Below are positions 15,989 to 24,589 of a stretch of 64,000 nt of DNA, piece after piece. This DNA is from Oscillospiraceae bacterium. GTDB lineage: Bacteria > Bacillota > Clostridia > Oscillospirales > Oscillospiraceae. The stretch covers positions 1,922,001 to 1,986,000 of the forward strand of contig AP025583.1 of the NCBI GenBank assembly GCA_022846095.1. Direction: 5' to 3'. The translations under genes and the position numbers were made by a program. The stretch's first letter is position 1; each line of letters begins with the position of its first letter. The notes below the pieces were generated by a model. That model had not been told where the DNA came from and searched no databases. It saw nothing but the letters and a program-made list of their open reading frames with translations.

Positions 15989-17689
15989 GTGCTTTCTCTG
16001 CTCCACATCGAAAATATCGCGGTGATTGAGTCGGCGGACATCCAGTTCGACGGCGGGTTTAACGTGCTCACCGGCGAGACCGGCGCGGGCAAAAGTATCG
16101 TCATCGACGCCATCGGCGCGGTGATGGGGGAGCGGACCAGCCGGGACCTGATCCGCACCGGGGCCACCGCCGCCCGGGTGGAGGCGGTCTTTACCGGCCT
16201 GCCCGGCCTGCCCTGGTTTGAGGAGAACGGCATGGGGCCCGACGGGGAGGGCAACCTGCTTTTGCAGCGGGAGATCCAGCCCGACGGCAAGAACATCTGC
16301 CGCCTGAACGGGCGGCTCATTACCGTGTCCCAGCTCCGGGAGCTGGGGCGGCAGCTCTTAAATATCCACGGCCAGCACGACGGGCAGCAGCTCCTGGACG
16401 AGCGCTGCCACCTGGCCTACCTGGACAGCTTCGGGGCCACGGAGCCCCTCCAGGCGCAGTTCCGTGCCGCCTTCGGCGTGCTGTCCGGCCTGCGGCGGGA
16501 GATCGCCTCCCTCCAGATGGACGACGCGGAGAAGTCCCGCCGCATCGACAGCCTGAACTACCAGATCCGCGAGCTGGAGCGGGCCAATCTCCAGCCCGGT
16601 GAGGACGAGGCACTCACTGAGCGGCGCAATCTGCTGCGCAACGCGGGAAAGCTCATCGAGGCGGTGGAGGGGGCCCACCTGGCCCTGTCCGGGGACGACG
16701 ACAGCGCGGGCGCGGCGGCGCTGTTGGCGGCGGCGGAACAGAGCCTGGGCGCCGCCGCGGGCATGAGCGCGGACGCCGCCGCGCTGCTGGAGAAGCTGGC
16801 CGAGGTGCGCTGCGCCGCCGACGACGTGGCCGAGCAGGTGCGGGATCTGCGGGGGCAGTTTGACTTCGAGCCCGGCGAGCTGGACGAGATCGAGGCCCGG
16901 CTGGACCTCATTTACCGTCTGCGTAAAAAATACGGCGACACGGTGGAGGAGATGCTCTCCTACCTGGAACGCTGCCGGGGGGAGCTGGACGAGATCCAGT
17001 ACTCCAGCGACACCATCGCCCGCCTGGAGAAAAAGCAGGCCCAGGCCCTGCGGGAGGCCAAGGGGAAAGCGGAAGCCCTTTCCACCGCCCGCCGGAAGGC
17101 GGGGGAGGCCCTCCAGGCCCGCATCCAGCGGGAGCTGGAGCAGCTGGACATGCCCAAGGTGCAGTTCCGGGCCGAGTTCAGCCCCAAGGGCGGGGAGCCG
17201 GGGATGGACGAGACCGGCCTGGACGAGGTGCAGTTCCTCATGTCGGCCAACGTGGGGGAGGCCCTCAAGCCCATCCAGAAGATAGCCTCCGGGGGCGAGC
17301 TGGCCCGGATTATGCTGGCGCTGAAAAACGTGCTGGCGGAGAACGACCAGGTGACCACCCTCATTTTTGACGAGGTGGACACCGGCGTGTCCGGCCGCGC
17401 GGCCCAAAAGGTGGCCGAGAAGATGGCCGACGTGGCCCTGCGCAAGCAGGTGCTCTGCGTCACCCACCTGCCCCAGATCGCCGCTATGGCGGACACCCAC
17501 TTTGCCGTGGAGAAAGGCGAGAGCAAGGGAAGGACCTTTACAGCGGTGGAGCGGCTGGACCGCACCCGCCGCCGGGAGGAGCTGGCCCGGCTTACCGGCG
17601 GGGAGCGTCCCACGCCCGCCATGCTGGAGGGGGCGGGGGAGCTGCTGGACGCGGCGGCGGCCTACAAACGGAAAAAAGAATCCGGTTGA
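15989..17689 (+). CDS. recN: DNA repair protein RecN
   Basis: A 566-residue SMC-like ATPase. The N-terminal HIENIAVIESADIQFDGGFNVLTGETGAGKSI carries the Walker A motif (GETGAGKS); the middle is coiled coil; the C-terminus has the ABC signature (ASGGELARIMLALK) and Walker B (LIFDEVDTGVSG). RecN tethers DNA at double-strand breaks. The start is GTG at 15989. Its stop codon overlaps the -35 box of the next promoter, closing the nusB-recN operon. Confidence 0.96.
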   Translation: MLSLLHIENIAVIESADIQFDGGFNVLTGETGAGKSIVIDAIGAVMGERTSRDLIRTGATAARVEAVFTGLPGLPWFEENGMGPDGEGNLLLQREIQPDGKNICRLNGRLITVSQLRELGRQLLNIHGQHDGQQLLDERCHLAYLDSFGATEPLQAQFRAAFGVLSGLRREIASLQMDDAEKSRRIDSLNYQIRELERANLQPGEDEALTERRNLLRNAGKLIEAVEGAHLALSGDDDSAGAAALLAAAEQSLGAAAGMSADAAALLEKLAEVRCAADDVAEQVRDLRGQFDFEPGELDEIEARLDLIYRLRKKYGDTVEEMLSYLERCRGELDEIQYSSDTIARLEKKQAQALREAKGKAEALSTARRKAGEALQARIQRELEQLDMPKVQFRAEFSPKGGEPGMDETGLDEVQFLMSANVGEALKPIQKIASGGELARIMLALKNVLAENDQVTTLIFDEVDTGVSGRAAQKVAEKMADVALRKQVLCVTHLPQIAAMADTHFAVEKGESKGRTFTAVERLDRTRRREELARLTGGERPTPAMLEGAGELLDAAAAYKRKKESG

Positions 17690-17714
17690 CAAACAAAACC
17701 GGGCATACTATAAT
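17686..17714 (+). promoter_or_regulatory. Consensus sigma-A promoter of the tyrosine T-box operon
   Basis: TTGACA (17686-17691), 17-bp spacer, TATAAT (17709-17714): a perfect consensus whose -35 overlaps the recN stop codon. Confidence 0.9.
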
Positions 17715-17719
17715 GCAAG

Positions 17720-17993
17720 CAATACCGTGATCGCGATGAAGGGAACCAGTAGCGTGTGCAGGCCCTGCGCAGAGAGCCCCCGTTTGGTGCGAGGGGGAGA
17801 GGACGCTCACGTGAATACATCCCGGAGCAGCCGCCTGAACCGCCGCTTGGCGCAGTAGGGCCGTGTCGGGGGCGCCCGTTACAGCGCGGGGGCGTGTTGG
17901 CGCCCGTGAGACCCCGTCCGCGAGGGCGGGGGAAACCAGAGGTGGTACCGCGTTTACGACGCCCTCTGTCCGCAGGGACAGGGGGCGTTTTTT
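17720..17993 (+). promoter_or_regulatory. T-box leader, tyrosine-type
   Basis: The leader has Stem I features (AGAGAG, then a GTTTGGTGCGAG-type apical loop), a specifier region GAATACATCCCGGAGC in which TAC (Tyr) sits five bases before GGAGC, and the T-box sequence GGTGGTACCGCG at 17941-17952. A terminator stem (17960-17971 with 17976-17987) and six Ts follow. Uncharged tRNA-Tyr would favour the antiterminator, switching on the NUDIX gene and tyrS. Confidence 0.9.
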
Positions 17994-18015
17994 CATCTAA
18001 AAAGGAGAAATGCAT

Positions 18016-18531
18016 ATGGAGGTCTTTGCAAAGCCCGCGGTCGGTGCAATCATTGAAAAAGAGGAGCAGGGCGTTGCCTATATCCTGTTGCAGCGCAGAC
18101 AGAAGGCCGGCGGCGGCGAGACCAACGGCCTGTTCGAGGTGGTCGGCGGAAAAATTCGGGAATATGAGAATATATTTGATGCGCTGCGGCGGGAAGTATG
18201 GGAGGAGACCGGGCTTACGGTTACAGAGATCAGCGGAGAGGAGCGCGCTGAGCGCGTCAGTGTGGGGGGTGCCACCGTAATAAGCTGCGAGCCCTTCTGC
18301 GTGACGCAGAACCTCAGCGGGATCTATTCTCTGATTATCAATACCTTCCTCTGCCGTGCACAGGGCACGCCGGTTCATTCGACCAACGAGACGCAGGACA
18401 TCCATTGGGCCCGGCTGGACGCCGTGCGGGAGCTTGTGGAGCAGCACCCGGAGAAGCTGTTCCCAATGGATGTCATCGCACTGAAAAAATACTTGGACTA
18501 TAAAAAAAGAGATAAGGAGACGGAAAAATGA
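18016..18531 (+). CDS. NUDIX hydrolase in the tyrS T-box operon
   Basis: A 171-residue protein with a perfect NUDIX box: G-x5-E-x7-REV-x-EE-x-G in [27 protein letters not shown] enzymes hydrolyse nucleoside diphosphates linked to another group; the substrate here is unknown. I start at ATG 18016, eight bases after AAAGGAG; the ATG at 18010 is too close. It lies between the T-box and tyrS and overlaps the tyrS start by four bases, so it is expected to respond to tyrosine starvation. Its GC content looks somewhat lower than that of tyrS, hinting at later insertion into the unit. Confidence 0.88.
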   Translation: MEVFAKPAVGAIIEKEEQGVAYILLQRRQKAGGGETNGLFEVVGGKIREYENIFDALRREVWEETGLTVTEISGEERAERVSVGGATVISCEPFCVTQNLSGIYSLIINTFLCRAQGTPVHSTNETQDIHWARLDAVRELVEQHPEKLFPMDVIALKKYLDYKKRDKETEK

Positions 18532-19754
18532 CTGTATTTGACGAACTCAAGGCCCGCGGCCTCATTGCCCAGCTCACCGACGAGGAGGAGATCAAGGAGC
18601 TGATCAACGCCGGGAAGGCCACCTTCTACATCGGCTTCGACCCCACGGCGGACTCCCTGCACGTGGGCCACTTTATGGCGCTGTGCCTGATGAAGCGCCT
18701 GCAGATGGCGGGCAACCGGCCCATCGCCCTGATCGGCGGCGGCACGGGCATGGTGGGCGACCCCTCCGGCCGCTCCGACATGCGCTCCATGATGACGGTG
18801 GAAACCATCCGGCACAACTGCGACTGCTTCAAAAAGCAGATGGAGAAGTTCATCGACTTCTCCGAGGGCAAGGCCCTGATGCTCAACAACGCCGACTGGC
18901 TGCTGGGGCTGAACTACGTGGAGCTGCTGCGGGAGGTGGGCTCCTGCTTCTCGGTGAACAACATGCTGCGCGCCGAGTGCTACAAGCAGCGCATGGAGAA
19001 GGGGCTCTCCTTCCTGGAGTTCAACTACATGATCATGCAGTCCTACGACTTCTACCACATGTTCCAGAGCGTGGGCTGCAACATGCAGTGCGGCGGCGAC
19101 GACCAGTGGTCCAACATGCTGGGCGGCACGGAGCTTATCCGGCGCAAGCTGGGCAAGAACGCCTACGCTATGACCATCACCCTGCTGCTCACCAGCGAGG
19201 GCAAGAAGATGGGCAAGACCCAGTCGGGCGCGGTGTGGCTGGATCCGGAAAAGACCAGCCCCTACGAGTTCTACCAGTACTGGCGCAACATCGGCGACGC
19301 GGACGTGCTCAAGTGCCTGCGTATGCTCACCTTCCTGCCCCTGGAGCAGATTGACGAGATGGACAAGTGGGAGGGATCCCAGCTCAACCGGGCCAAGGAG
19401 ATCCTGGCCTTTGAGCTGACCAAGCTGATCCACGACGAGGAGAAGGCCCAGAAGGCCCAGGACGCGGCCCGCGCCCTCTTCGCCACCGGCGGCGACATGG
19501 CCAACATGCCCTCCACCACCCTGGCGGCGGAGGATCTGGCCGGCGGGAGCATCACCATCCTGGACCTGCTGGTCAAGTGCGGCGTGGCCCCCTCCAAGGC
19601 GGAGGCCCGGCGGCTGGTGCAGCAGGGCGGGGTGGAGGTCAACGGCGTGAAGGTGGATTCCTTCGGCGCCGCCTACACCGCGGACGACCTGTCCGGCGAC
19701 GGCCTGCTCATCAAGAAGGGCAAGAAGGTCTTCCACAGGGCCATTCTGGCATAA
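18528..19754 (+). CDS. tyrS: Tyrosyl-tRNA synthetase
   Basis: A 408-residue class I synthetase charging tRNA-Tyr. [19 protein letters not shown] includes the HIGH-type motif [18 protein letters not shown] lines the tyrosine site; KKMGKTQSG is the KMSKS equivalent. An S4-like RNA-binding domain ends the protein ([17 protein letters not shown]). The ATGA overlap with the NUDIX gene implies coupling. Length fits the bacterial TyrRS family. Confidence 0.97.
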   Translation: MTVFDELKARGLIAQLTDEEEIKELINAGKATFYIGFDPTADSLHVGHFMALCLMKRLQMAGNRPIALIGGGTGMVGDPSGRSDMRSMMTVETIRHNCDCFKKQMEKFIDFSEGKALMLNNADWLLGLNYVELLREVGSCFSVNNMLRAECYKQRMEKGLSFLEFNYMIMQSYDFYHMFQSVGCNMQCGGDDQWSNMLGGTELIRRKLGKNAYAMTITLLLTSEGKKMGKTQSGAVWLDPEKTSPYEFYQYWRNIGDADVLKCLRMLTFLPLEQIDEMDKWEGSQLNRAKEILAFELTKLIHDEEKAQKAQDAARALFATGGDMANMPSTTLAAEDLAGGSITILDLLVKCGVAPSKAEARRLVQQGGVEVNGVKVDSFGAAYTADDLSGDGLLIKKGKKVFHRAILA

Positions 19755-19759
19755 CGGCA

Positions 19760-19786
19760 CGGCGCCCGGGAGCTCCCCGGGCGCCG
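19760..19786 (+). terminator. GC hairpin after tyrS
   Basis: A 10-11 bp GC stem with a four-base loop directly behind the tyrS stop; no clear T-run, so termination may be weak. Confidence 0.5.
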
Positions 19787-19824
19787 CTTCATAAAGATTT
19801 AAAGGTTTCATAAGAAGATAGGGT

Positions 19825-19853
19825 TAGACAAGGCTATGCAGCCGTGTTACAAT
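19825..19853 (+). promoter_or_regulatory. Promoter of the AI-2E-type permease gene
   Basis: TAGACA (19825-19830), 17 bp, TACAAT (19848-19853). Confidence 0.65.
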
Positions 19854-19887
19854 CAATCCAGAGTGATAATCGGAAGGGGACGCGGCG

Positions 19888-21075
19888 TTGAACGACAAGC
19901 GGAAGTGGTATATGCTGGGGCCGAGGGCCTTATCCAACCTGATCGTAGTCCTGATAGCAATTCTGTTCTACCTGGGCATCTCAAATTTTGATATTGTGCG
20001 GCAGAAGGTGGGCGTGGTACTCGGCGTCATCTCCCCCTTTATCGTGGGCTTCACCATCGCCTACCTGCTCAACACGCCCACCAAGTTTTTTGAGCGCAGG
20101 GTTTACGGGAAGCTGAAGCACGCCCGCACCCTGTCCATCCTCACGGTGTACCTGCTGGCCGTGGCGGTGCTGGCGGTGCTGCTCAACCTGATCCTGCCCC
20201 AGGTGGGGGACAGCATCGTGGAGCTGGTCAACAAGATGCCGGCCTATATGGATGGGCTCAACGGGCTGGTGCAGGATCTGGTGGTCCGCTTCCACCTGGA
20301 GGGAGAGGGGATTACCGACCTGGTGGTCTCCTATCAGGACATCATGCGGCGGCTCAACACGGCCGCCGCCACGGCCCTGCCCCAGATTCTGAATATCGGC
20401 ATGGCGGTGGGCAGCGGCCTGGTAAACGGCCTGGTCTCCGCCATCACCGCCCTTATCGCCTCCATCTATATGCTGGCGGGGAAGGGGCGGCTGGTCCCCC
20501 AGGTCAAGAAGCTGATCTATGCCGTGATCCCCACCAGGCAGGCCGACTGGTTTTTGAACGTGTGCAGCCACGCCAACGACGTGTTCGTGGGCTTCATCAA
20601 CGGCAAGCTCATCGACAGCGCCATTATCGGCGTGCTGTGCTTCGTGCTCAACCTGATTCTCCGCATCCCCTACAACATCCTCATCGCCGTGGTGATCGGG
20701 GTGACCAACATCATCCCCTTCTTCGGGCCCATCATCGGCGCGGTGCCCTGCGTGATGATCCTGATCATCGTGGATCCGTGGGCGGCCCTGCGCTTCGGCA
20801 TCCTGGTCATCGCCCTCCAGCAGTTCGACGGCAATATCCTGGGCCCCAAAATCCTGGGAGACAGCACGGGGCTGTCCGCCCTGTGGGTGCTGGTGGCCAT
20901 CATCGTGGGCGGCGGCCTGTTCGGCTTCCCCGGTATGCTGCTGGGGGTGCCCACCTTCGCGGTGATTTACGCCCTGGTCCGGGAGTGGACCAACCACCGG
21001 CTGGAGCGCAAGGGCATCGACGCCGGAGGGAAGCCCGTGGCCCCCGCCCCGGCGGAGGATCCGGCAAAAGAGTAA
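19888..21075 (+). CDS. AI-2E family (TqsA/YdiK) transporter
   Basis: A 395-residue protein with about eight membrane segments and the family's central soluble stretch. The conserved C-terminal part reads NIIPFFGPIIGAVPC and LGPKILGDSTGLSALWVLVAIIVGGGLFG. Family members export autoinducer-2 or act as Na+/H+ antiporters; the role here is unassigned. TTG at 19888 follows GGAAGGGG; the sequence just after (NDKRKWYMLGPRALSN) is a short cytoplasmic lead. It is a single-gene unit with its own promoter and terminator. Confidence 0.9.
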   Translation: MNDKRKWYMLGPRALSNLIVVLIAILFYLGISNFDIVRQKVGVVLGVISPFIVGFTIAYLLNTPTKFFERRVYGKLKHARTLSILTVYLLAVAVLAVLLNLILPQVGDSIVELVNKMPAYMDGLNGLVQDLVVRFHLEGEGITDLVVSYQDIMRRLNTAAATALPQILNIGMAVGSGLVNGLVSAITALIASIYMLAGKGRLVPQVKKLIYAVIPTRQADWFLNVCSHANDVFVGFINGKLIDSAIIGVLCFVLNLILRIPYNILIAVVIGVTNIIPFFGPIIGAVPCVMILIIVDPWAALRFGILVIALQQFDGNILGPKILGDSTGLSALWVLVAIIVGGGLFGFPGMLLGVPTFAVIYALVREWTNHRLERKGIDAGGKPVAPAPAEDPAKE

Positions 21076-21110
21076 AAAAAGCGGAACGGCCATGGCCGTT
21101 CCGCTTTTTT
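21075..21110. terminator. Bidirectional terminator
   Basis: A perfect 36-bp palindrome, A6 at the left and T6 at the right, serving the permease gene and the convergent HD-domain gene. Confidence 0.92.
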
Positions 21111-21116
21111 ACCAGA

Positions 21117-21698
21117 TTAAAGTCCCGCGCACTGGGCCTCGATGTCCGCCTCGGCGGCCTTCATGGCCCGGAGGGTGCGCTCCAGCAGGTCGGGCAGCTC
21201 CCAGCCCAGCTGCTCCGCGCCCTGGGTGATGGTCTCCCGGGAGCAGCCGGCGGCGAATTTCCTGTCCTTGAACTTCTTTTTCAGGCTGGACAGCTCCATA
21301 TCCTGTACGCTCCTGGACGGGCGCATGAGGGCTGCCGCCCCGATCAGGCCGGTGAGCTCGTCGGCGGCGAAGAGCACCTTCTCCATCTCGTGCTCGGGCC
21401 GGGCGTCGCCGCCGGTCATGCCCCAGCCGTGGCTGACCACGGCGTGGATTAGGGCGGGATCCAGGTTTTTCTCCTCCATGATCTCCCGCACCTTGACGCA
21501 GTGCTCGTCGGGGTAGCGCTCGAAGTCCAGATCGTGGAGCAGGCCCGCCATGGCCCAGAAATCGGCCTGATCGCCGTAGCCCAGCTCGTTGGCGTACCAG
21601 CGCATGACGGCCTCCACGGAAAAGGCGTGGCGGAGGTGGAAGGGCTCCTTGTTGTACTCTTTCAGCAGGTCCAGGGCCTGCGCGCGGGTGAAGTCCAT
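21117..21698 (-). CDS. HD-domain phosphohydrolase-like protein
   Basis: A 193-residue protein of the HD superfamily: H23-HAFSVEAVMRW near the start, the LLHDLDFERYP motif with the metal-binding HD pair, then VVSHGWG and a later AADELTGLI block. The set matches small bacterial HD hydrolases that act on nucleotides or phosphorylated metabolites; the substrate is unknown. The start ATG at 21698 has AAAGGAGA upstream. Single gene, convergent with the permease. Confidence 0.85.
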   Translation of the reverse strand: MDFTRAQALDLLKEYNKEPFHLRHAFSVEAVMRWYANELGYGDQADFWAMAGLLHDLDFERYPDEHCVKVREIMEEKNLDPALIHAVVSHGWGMTGGDARPEHEMEKVLFAADELTGLIGAAALMRPSRSVQDMELSSLKKKFKDRKFAAGCSRETITQGAEQLGWELPDLLERTLRAMKAAEADIEAQCAGL

Positions 21699-21785
21699 AA
21701 CGGCAGTCTCCTTTGTAGTTGTGTTGAAACAAATTGTAGCACAGCAGCGTCCAAAAGAAAAGAGCGGCCTGTACGGGAATTTTAC

Positions 21786-21814
21786 TTGAAATAGTTCGCG
21801 GAACGTAGCATAAT
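21786..21814 (+). promoter_or_regulatory. Promoter of the AIM24-family gene
   Basis: TTGAAA (21786-21791), 17 bp, CATAAT (21809-21814), about 30 bp before the ATG at 21846. Confidence 0.7.
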
Positions 21815-21845
21815 GGATTTACCATGAAAACAGGAGGAATTCGCA

Positions 21846-22526
21846 ATGCAGTATAAAATCATCGGCGAGCCCATGCCGGTCGTTGTGTGCGACCTGAACG
21901 GCAACGAATCCATGATTACGGAGAAGGGCTCCATGGTGTGGATGAGCCCCAATATGGAGATGCAGACCTCCGCCGGCGGCCTGGGCAAGGCCTTTGGGCG
22001 CATGTTCTCCGGCGAGTCCATGTTCCAGAACATCTACACCGCCAAGGGCGGGGCGGGTATGATCGCCTTTGCCTCCAGCTTCCCCGGCTCCATCCGCGCG
22101 GTGGAGATCACCCCGGACAAGCCAGTGGTGGTGCAGAAGAGCGGCTTTTTGGCCTCCGAGCAGGGGGTGGAGCTGTCCGTCTTCTTCCAGAAGAAGGCGG
22201 GCGCCGGCTTCTTCGGCGGCGAGGGCTTCATCATGCAGAAGCTCTCCGGCACAGGCACGGCCTTTTTGGAGATTGACGGCTACGCGGTGGAGTACAGCCT
22301 GGGCGCGGGCGAGCGCCTGGTGGTGGACACCGGCAATCTGGCCATGGTGGACGCCACCTGCTCCATCGACGTGCAGGCGGTCAAGGGCGTGAAGAACATG
22401 CTCTTCGGCGGCGAGGGCGTCTTTAACACCGTAGTCACCGGCCCGGGCCGGGTGGTCCTCCAGACCATGCCGGTCAGCGGCGTTGCCTCCGCGCTAGCCC
22501 CCTTCTTCAACACGGGGAGCAAATAA
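21846..22526 (+). CDS. AIM24/TIGR00266 family protein
   Basis: A 226-residue beta-rich protein of the AIM24 (TIGR00266) family, recognisable from YKIIGEPMPVVVCDLNGNESMITEKGSMVWM at the start, the GGxG-rich middle (FFGGEGFIMQKLSGTGTAFLE) and LVVDTGNLAMVDAT. The trimeric beta-propeller-like fold is known but its cellular function is not. AGGAGG precedes the ATG. Promoter and terminator make it a single-gene unit. Confidence 0.92.
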   Translation: MQYKIIGEPMPVVVCDLNGNESMITEKGSMVWMSPNMEMQTSAGGLGKAFGRMFSGESMFQNIYTAKGGAGMIAFASSFPGSIRAVEITPDKPVVVQKSGFLASEQGVELSVFFQKKAGAGFFGGEGFIMQKLSGTGTAFLEIDGYAVEYSLGAGERLVVDTGNLAMVDATCSIDVQAVKGVKNMLFGGEGVFNTVVTGPGRVVLQTMPVSGVASALAPFFNTGSK

Positions 22527-22533
22527 GCAGGTT

Positions 22534-22568
22534 AAAACGGCCGTGCCCGGCGGGCGCGGCCGTTTTTT
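22534..22568 (+). terminator. Terminator after the AIM24-family gene
   Basis: A 14-bp stem with GC core, A4 on the left and T6 on the right. Confidence 0.9.
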
Positions 22569-22639
22569 ATGCCCTCGTGCAGGTTTAATTTGCCGCCAGT
22601 CCGCGCATGCTAAGCCAAATGAACAGGGAGGTATGCGCT

Positions 22640-23347
22640 ATGAGCGACGAGACTACCAATACCCAGGAGACCGGCAGCGAGGACAACAACAACCCCAGCG
22701 ACCGCCAGCAGCAGATTGTGGACATGGGTTCGTCCACCATCAAGACGGAGCGGGGCACCATCCATACCCTGACCATCGTGGGGCAGATCGAGGGGCACCA
22801 GATCCTGCCACCCACCGCCAAAACCACAAAATACGAGCACGTGATGCCCCTGCTGGCCGCCGTGGAGGAGAGCGACGAGGTGGACGGCCTGCTGGTGCTG
22901 CTGAACACCGTGGGCGGGGACATCGAGGCGGGGCTGGGCATCGCAGAGCTGATTGCCAGCATGTCCAAGCCCACCGTGTCCCTGGTGCTGGGGGGCGGGC
23001 ACTCCATCGGCGTGCCCCTGGCCGTGTCGGCCAAGACCTCCTTTATCGCGCCCTCGGCAGCCATGACCATCCACCCGGTGCGGCTGAACGGCCTGGTCAT
23101 CGGCGTGCCCCAGACCTTCAACTACTTTGAGCGCATCCAGGAGCGCATCATCCAGTTTGTCACCCGCAACAGCCAGGTGGACCGCAAGGCGTTCACCAAG
23201 ATGATGCTGAAAACCGGGGAGCTGGCCGCGGACGTGGGCAGCGTCATCTACGGGGAGGAGGCGGTGAAGATCGGCCTTATCGACCGCATCGGCGGCCTGT
23301 CAGACGCGCTGGAGTGCCTGCACCAGCAGATGGACGCGGCGCGTTGA
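22640..23347 (+). CDS. ClpP-fold serine protease, TepA-like
   Basis: A 235-residue ClpP/crotonase-fold protein. The nucleophile Ser is in LGGGHSIGVPLA and the catalytic His in MTIHPVRLNG; VDGLLVLLNTVGGDIEAGLGIAELI is the conserved strand before it. The layout matches the TepA/YmfB-type proteins found beside spoIIIE in Firmicutes. A Ser/Asn/Gln-rich disordered segment of about 35 residues precedes the domain. ATG 22640 is chosen over 22607 because GGGAGG lies eight bases upstream. Its substrate is unknown. Confidence 0.85.
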   Translation: MSDETTNTQETGSEDNNNPSDRQQQIVDMGSSTIKTERGTIHTLTIVGQIEGHQILPPTAKTTKYEHVMPLLAAVEESDEVDGLLVLLNTVGGDIEAGLGIAELIASMSKPTVSLVLGGGHSIGVPLAVSAKTSFIAPSAAMTIHPVRLNGLVIGVPQTFNYFERIQERIIQFVTRNSQVDRKAFTKMMLKTGELAADVGSVIYGEEAVKIGLIDRIGGLSDALECLHQQMDAAR

Positions 23348-23444
23348 CATAATTGTAGGAAAAATGATGGAAATGTTCTTCCGTGTGTGTTAATATACTC
23401 ATGTATGTCTTTGCGTTCATTGACACGTACAGGAGGGAACAACC

Positions 23445-24296
23445 TTGAATTTGCTGATGTCGATCCTGATGGGGATTATCCAGGGCGTGGCCGAGTTCCT
23501 GCCCATCTCCAGCTCGGGCCATCTGGCCCTGTTCCAGACCTTTTTCGGCATGGAGAACGTGGAGGAGTCCCACATGTTTTTCACCGTCCTGCTCCACTTC
23601 GGCACTCTGATTTCGGTGTGCCTGGTGTATTGGAAGGACATCGTGGAGATGATCCGGGAGTTTTTCCTGGGCGTGGGCTCCCTGGCGAAGGGGAAGGGGA
23701 TCGGCAACCCGCCGCCCCCGGCCCGGCGCATGGTGATGCTGATCATCGTGGCCACCCTGCCCCTTTTCGTCATGGTGTTCTTCAAGGACGCGCTGGAGGT
23801 GCTGTTTGCCAACAGCATCCTGGTCTCCTGCGCCCTGATCGTCACCGGCTTCATCCTCTTCTTCTCCGACCGGCTGGCCCGGGGCCGCAAAAACGCCCGC
23901 AGCGCCACGGTGGTGGACGCGCTGCTGGTGGGCTGCGCCCAGGCGGTGGCCATCATTCCCGGCATCTCCCGCTCCGGCGCCACCATCTCCACCGGCATGA
24001 TGCGGGGCTTCGACCGCAGCTTCGCCGTGCGCTTCTCCTTCCTCATGTCCCTGCCCGCCGTGCTGGGGGCCAACGTGCTGGAGCTGTCCAAGGCCGTTAA
24101 GGCGGGCTTTGACACCTCGCTGCTGCCCGTGTACCTGACGGGCGTGGTGGTGGCCGCCGTGGTGGGCTACTTCGCCATCCGCCTGGTCAAGACCCTTGCC
24201 GACCAGGGCAAGTTCGGCAAGTTCGCCTACTACTGCTGGGGCGTGGGCCTGGGCTCCCTGATCGCCGGGATCGTCAAGCTGATTGCCCTGAAGTAG
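23445..24296 (+). CDS. uppP: Undecaprenyl-diphosphatase
   Basis: A 283-residue membrane enzyme that dephosphorylates undecaprenyl diphosphate, recycling the lipid carrier of peptidoglycan. Motifs: GIIQGVAEFLPISSSGHL and PGISRSGATISTGMMRGFDR. It begins with TTG at 23445, seven bases after AGGAGGGAA. The last 78 bases, including the stop codon, are duplicated 217 bp downstream (24436-24513), so the copy is a non-coding tail. Sits between the TepA-like gene and the DNA translocase. Confidence 0.95.
   Translation: MNLLMSILMGIIQGVAEFLPISSSGHLALFQTFFGMENVEESHMFFTVLLHFGTLISVCLVYWKDIVEMIREFFLGVGSLAKGKGIGNPPPPARRMVMLIIVATLPLFVMVFFKDALEVLFANSILVSCALIVTGFILFFSDRLARGRKNARSATVVDALLVGCAQAVAIIPGISRSGATISTGMMRGFDRSFAVRFSFLMSLPAVLGANVLELSKAVKAGFDTSLLPVYLTGVVVAAVVGYFAIRLVKTLADQGKFGKFAYYCWGVGLGSLIAGIVKLIALK
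24219..24296 (+). repeat. Direct repeat copy 1: 3' end of uppP
   Basis: 78 bp at the end of uppP, identical to 24436-24513 except one base (C versus G in the GGSTCC segment). Confidence 0.95.
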
Positions 24297-24435
24297 GGCG
24301 AACTTGCCGTCCGCGCCTTTTGGCGCGTACCAAGCGGTTTGGCCCGCAGGCCAAAGCCTTGCTGCCGGGGCAATTTACTTGCCCCGCGCAGATAAAAATC
24401 AGAGGGGCCCCCGCGCGGCCGCGCCGGGCGGGGAG
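24297..24435. other. Hairpin-rich spacer between the two uppP tails
   Basis: 139 bp containing at least three small inverted repeats (around 24315-24331, 24338-24360 and 24367-24396). No ORF. It may be an inserted repeat element together with which the uppP tail was duplicated. Confidence 0.55.
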
Positions 24436-24513
24436 AAGTTCGCCTACTACTGCTGGGGCGTGGGCCTGGGGTCCCTGATCGCCGGGATCGTCAAGCTGAT
24501 TGCCCTGAAGTAG
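24436..24513 (+). repeat. Direct repeat copy 2: orphan uppP tail
   Basis: A 78-bp repeat of the uppP end with no start codon or ribosome site of its own; a relic of duplication 77 bp before the translocase start. Confidence 0.95.
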
Positions 24514-24589
24514 ATATGTCCTGGTTCTCCCATCATGGGGGGCCATATGCTAAGCCAGAAACGCAATACTCCCGAAAGGACTGACCCGA

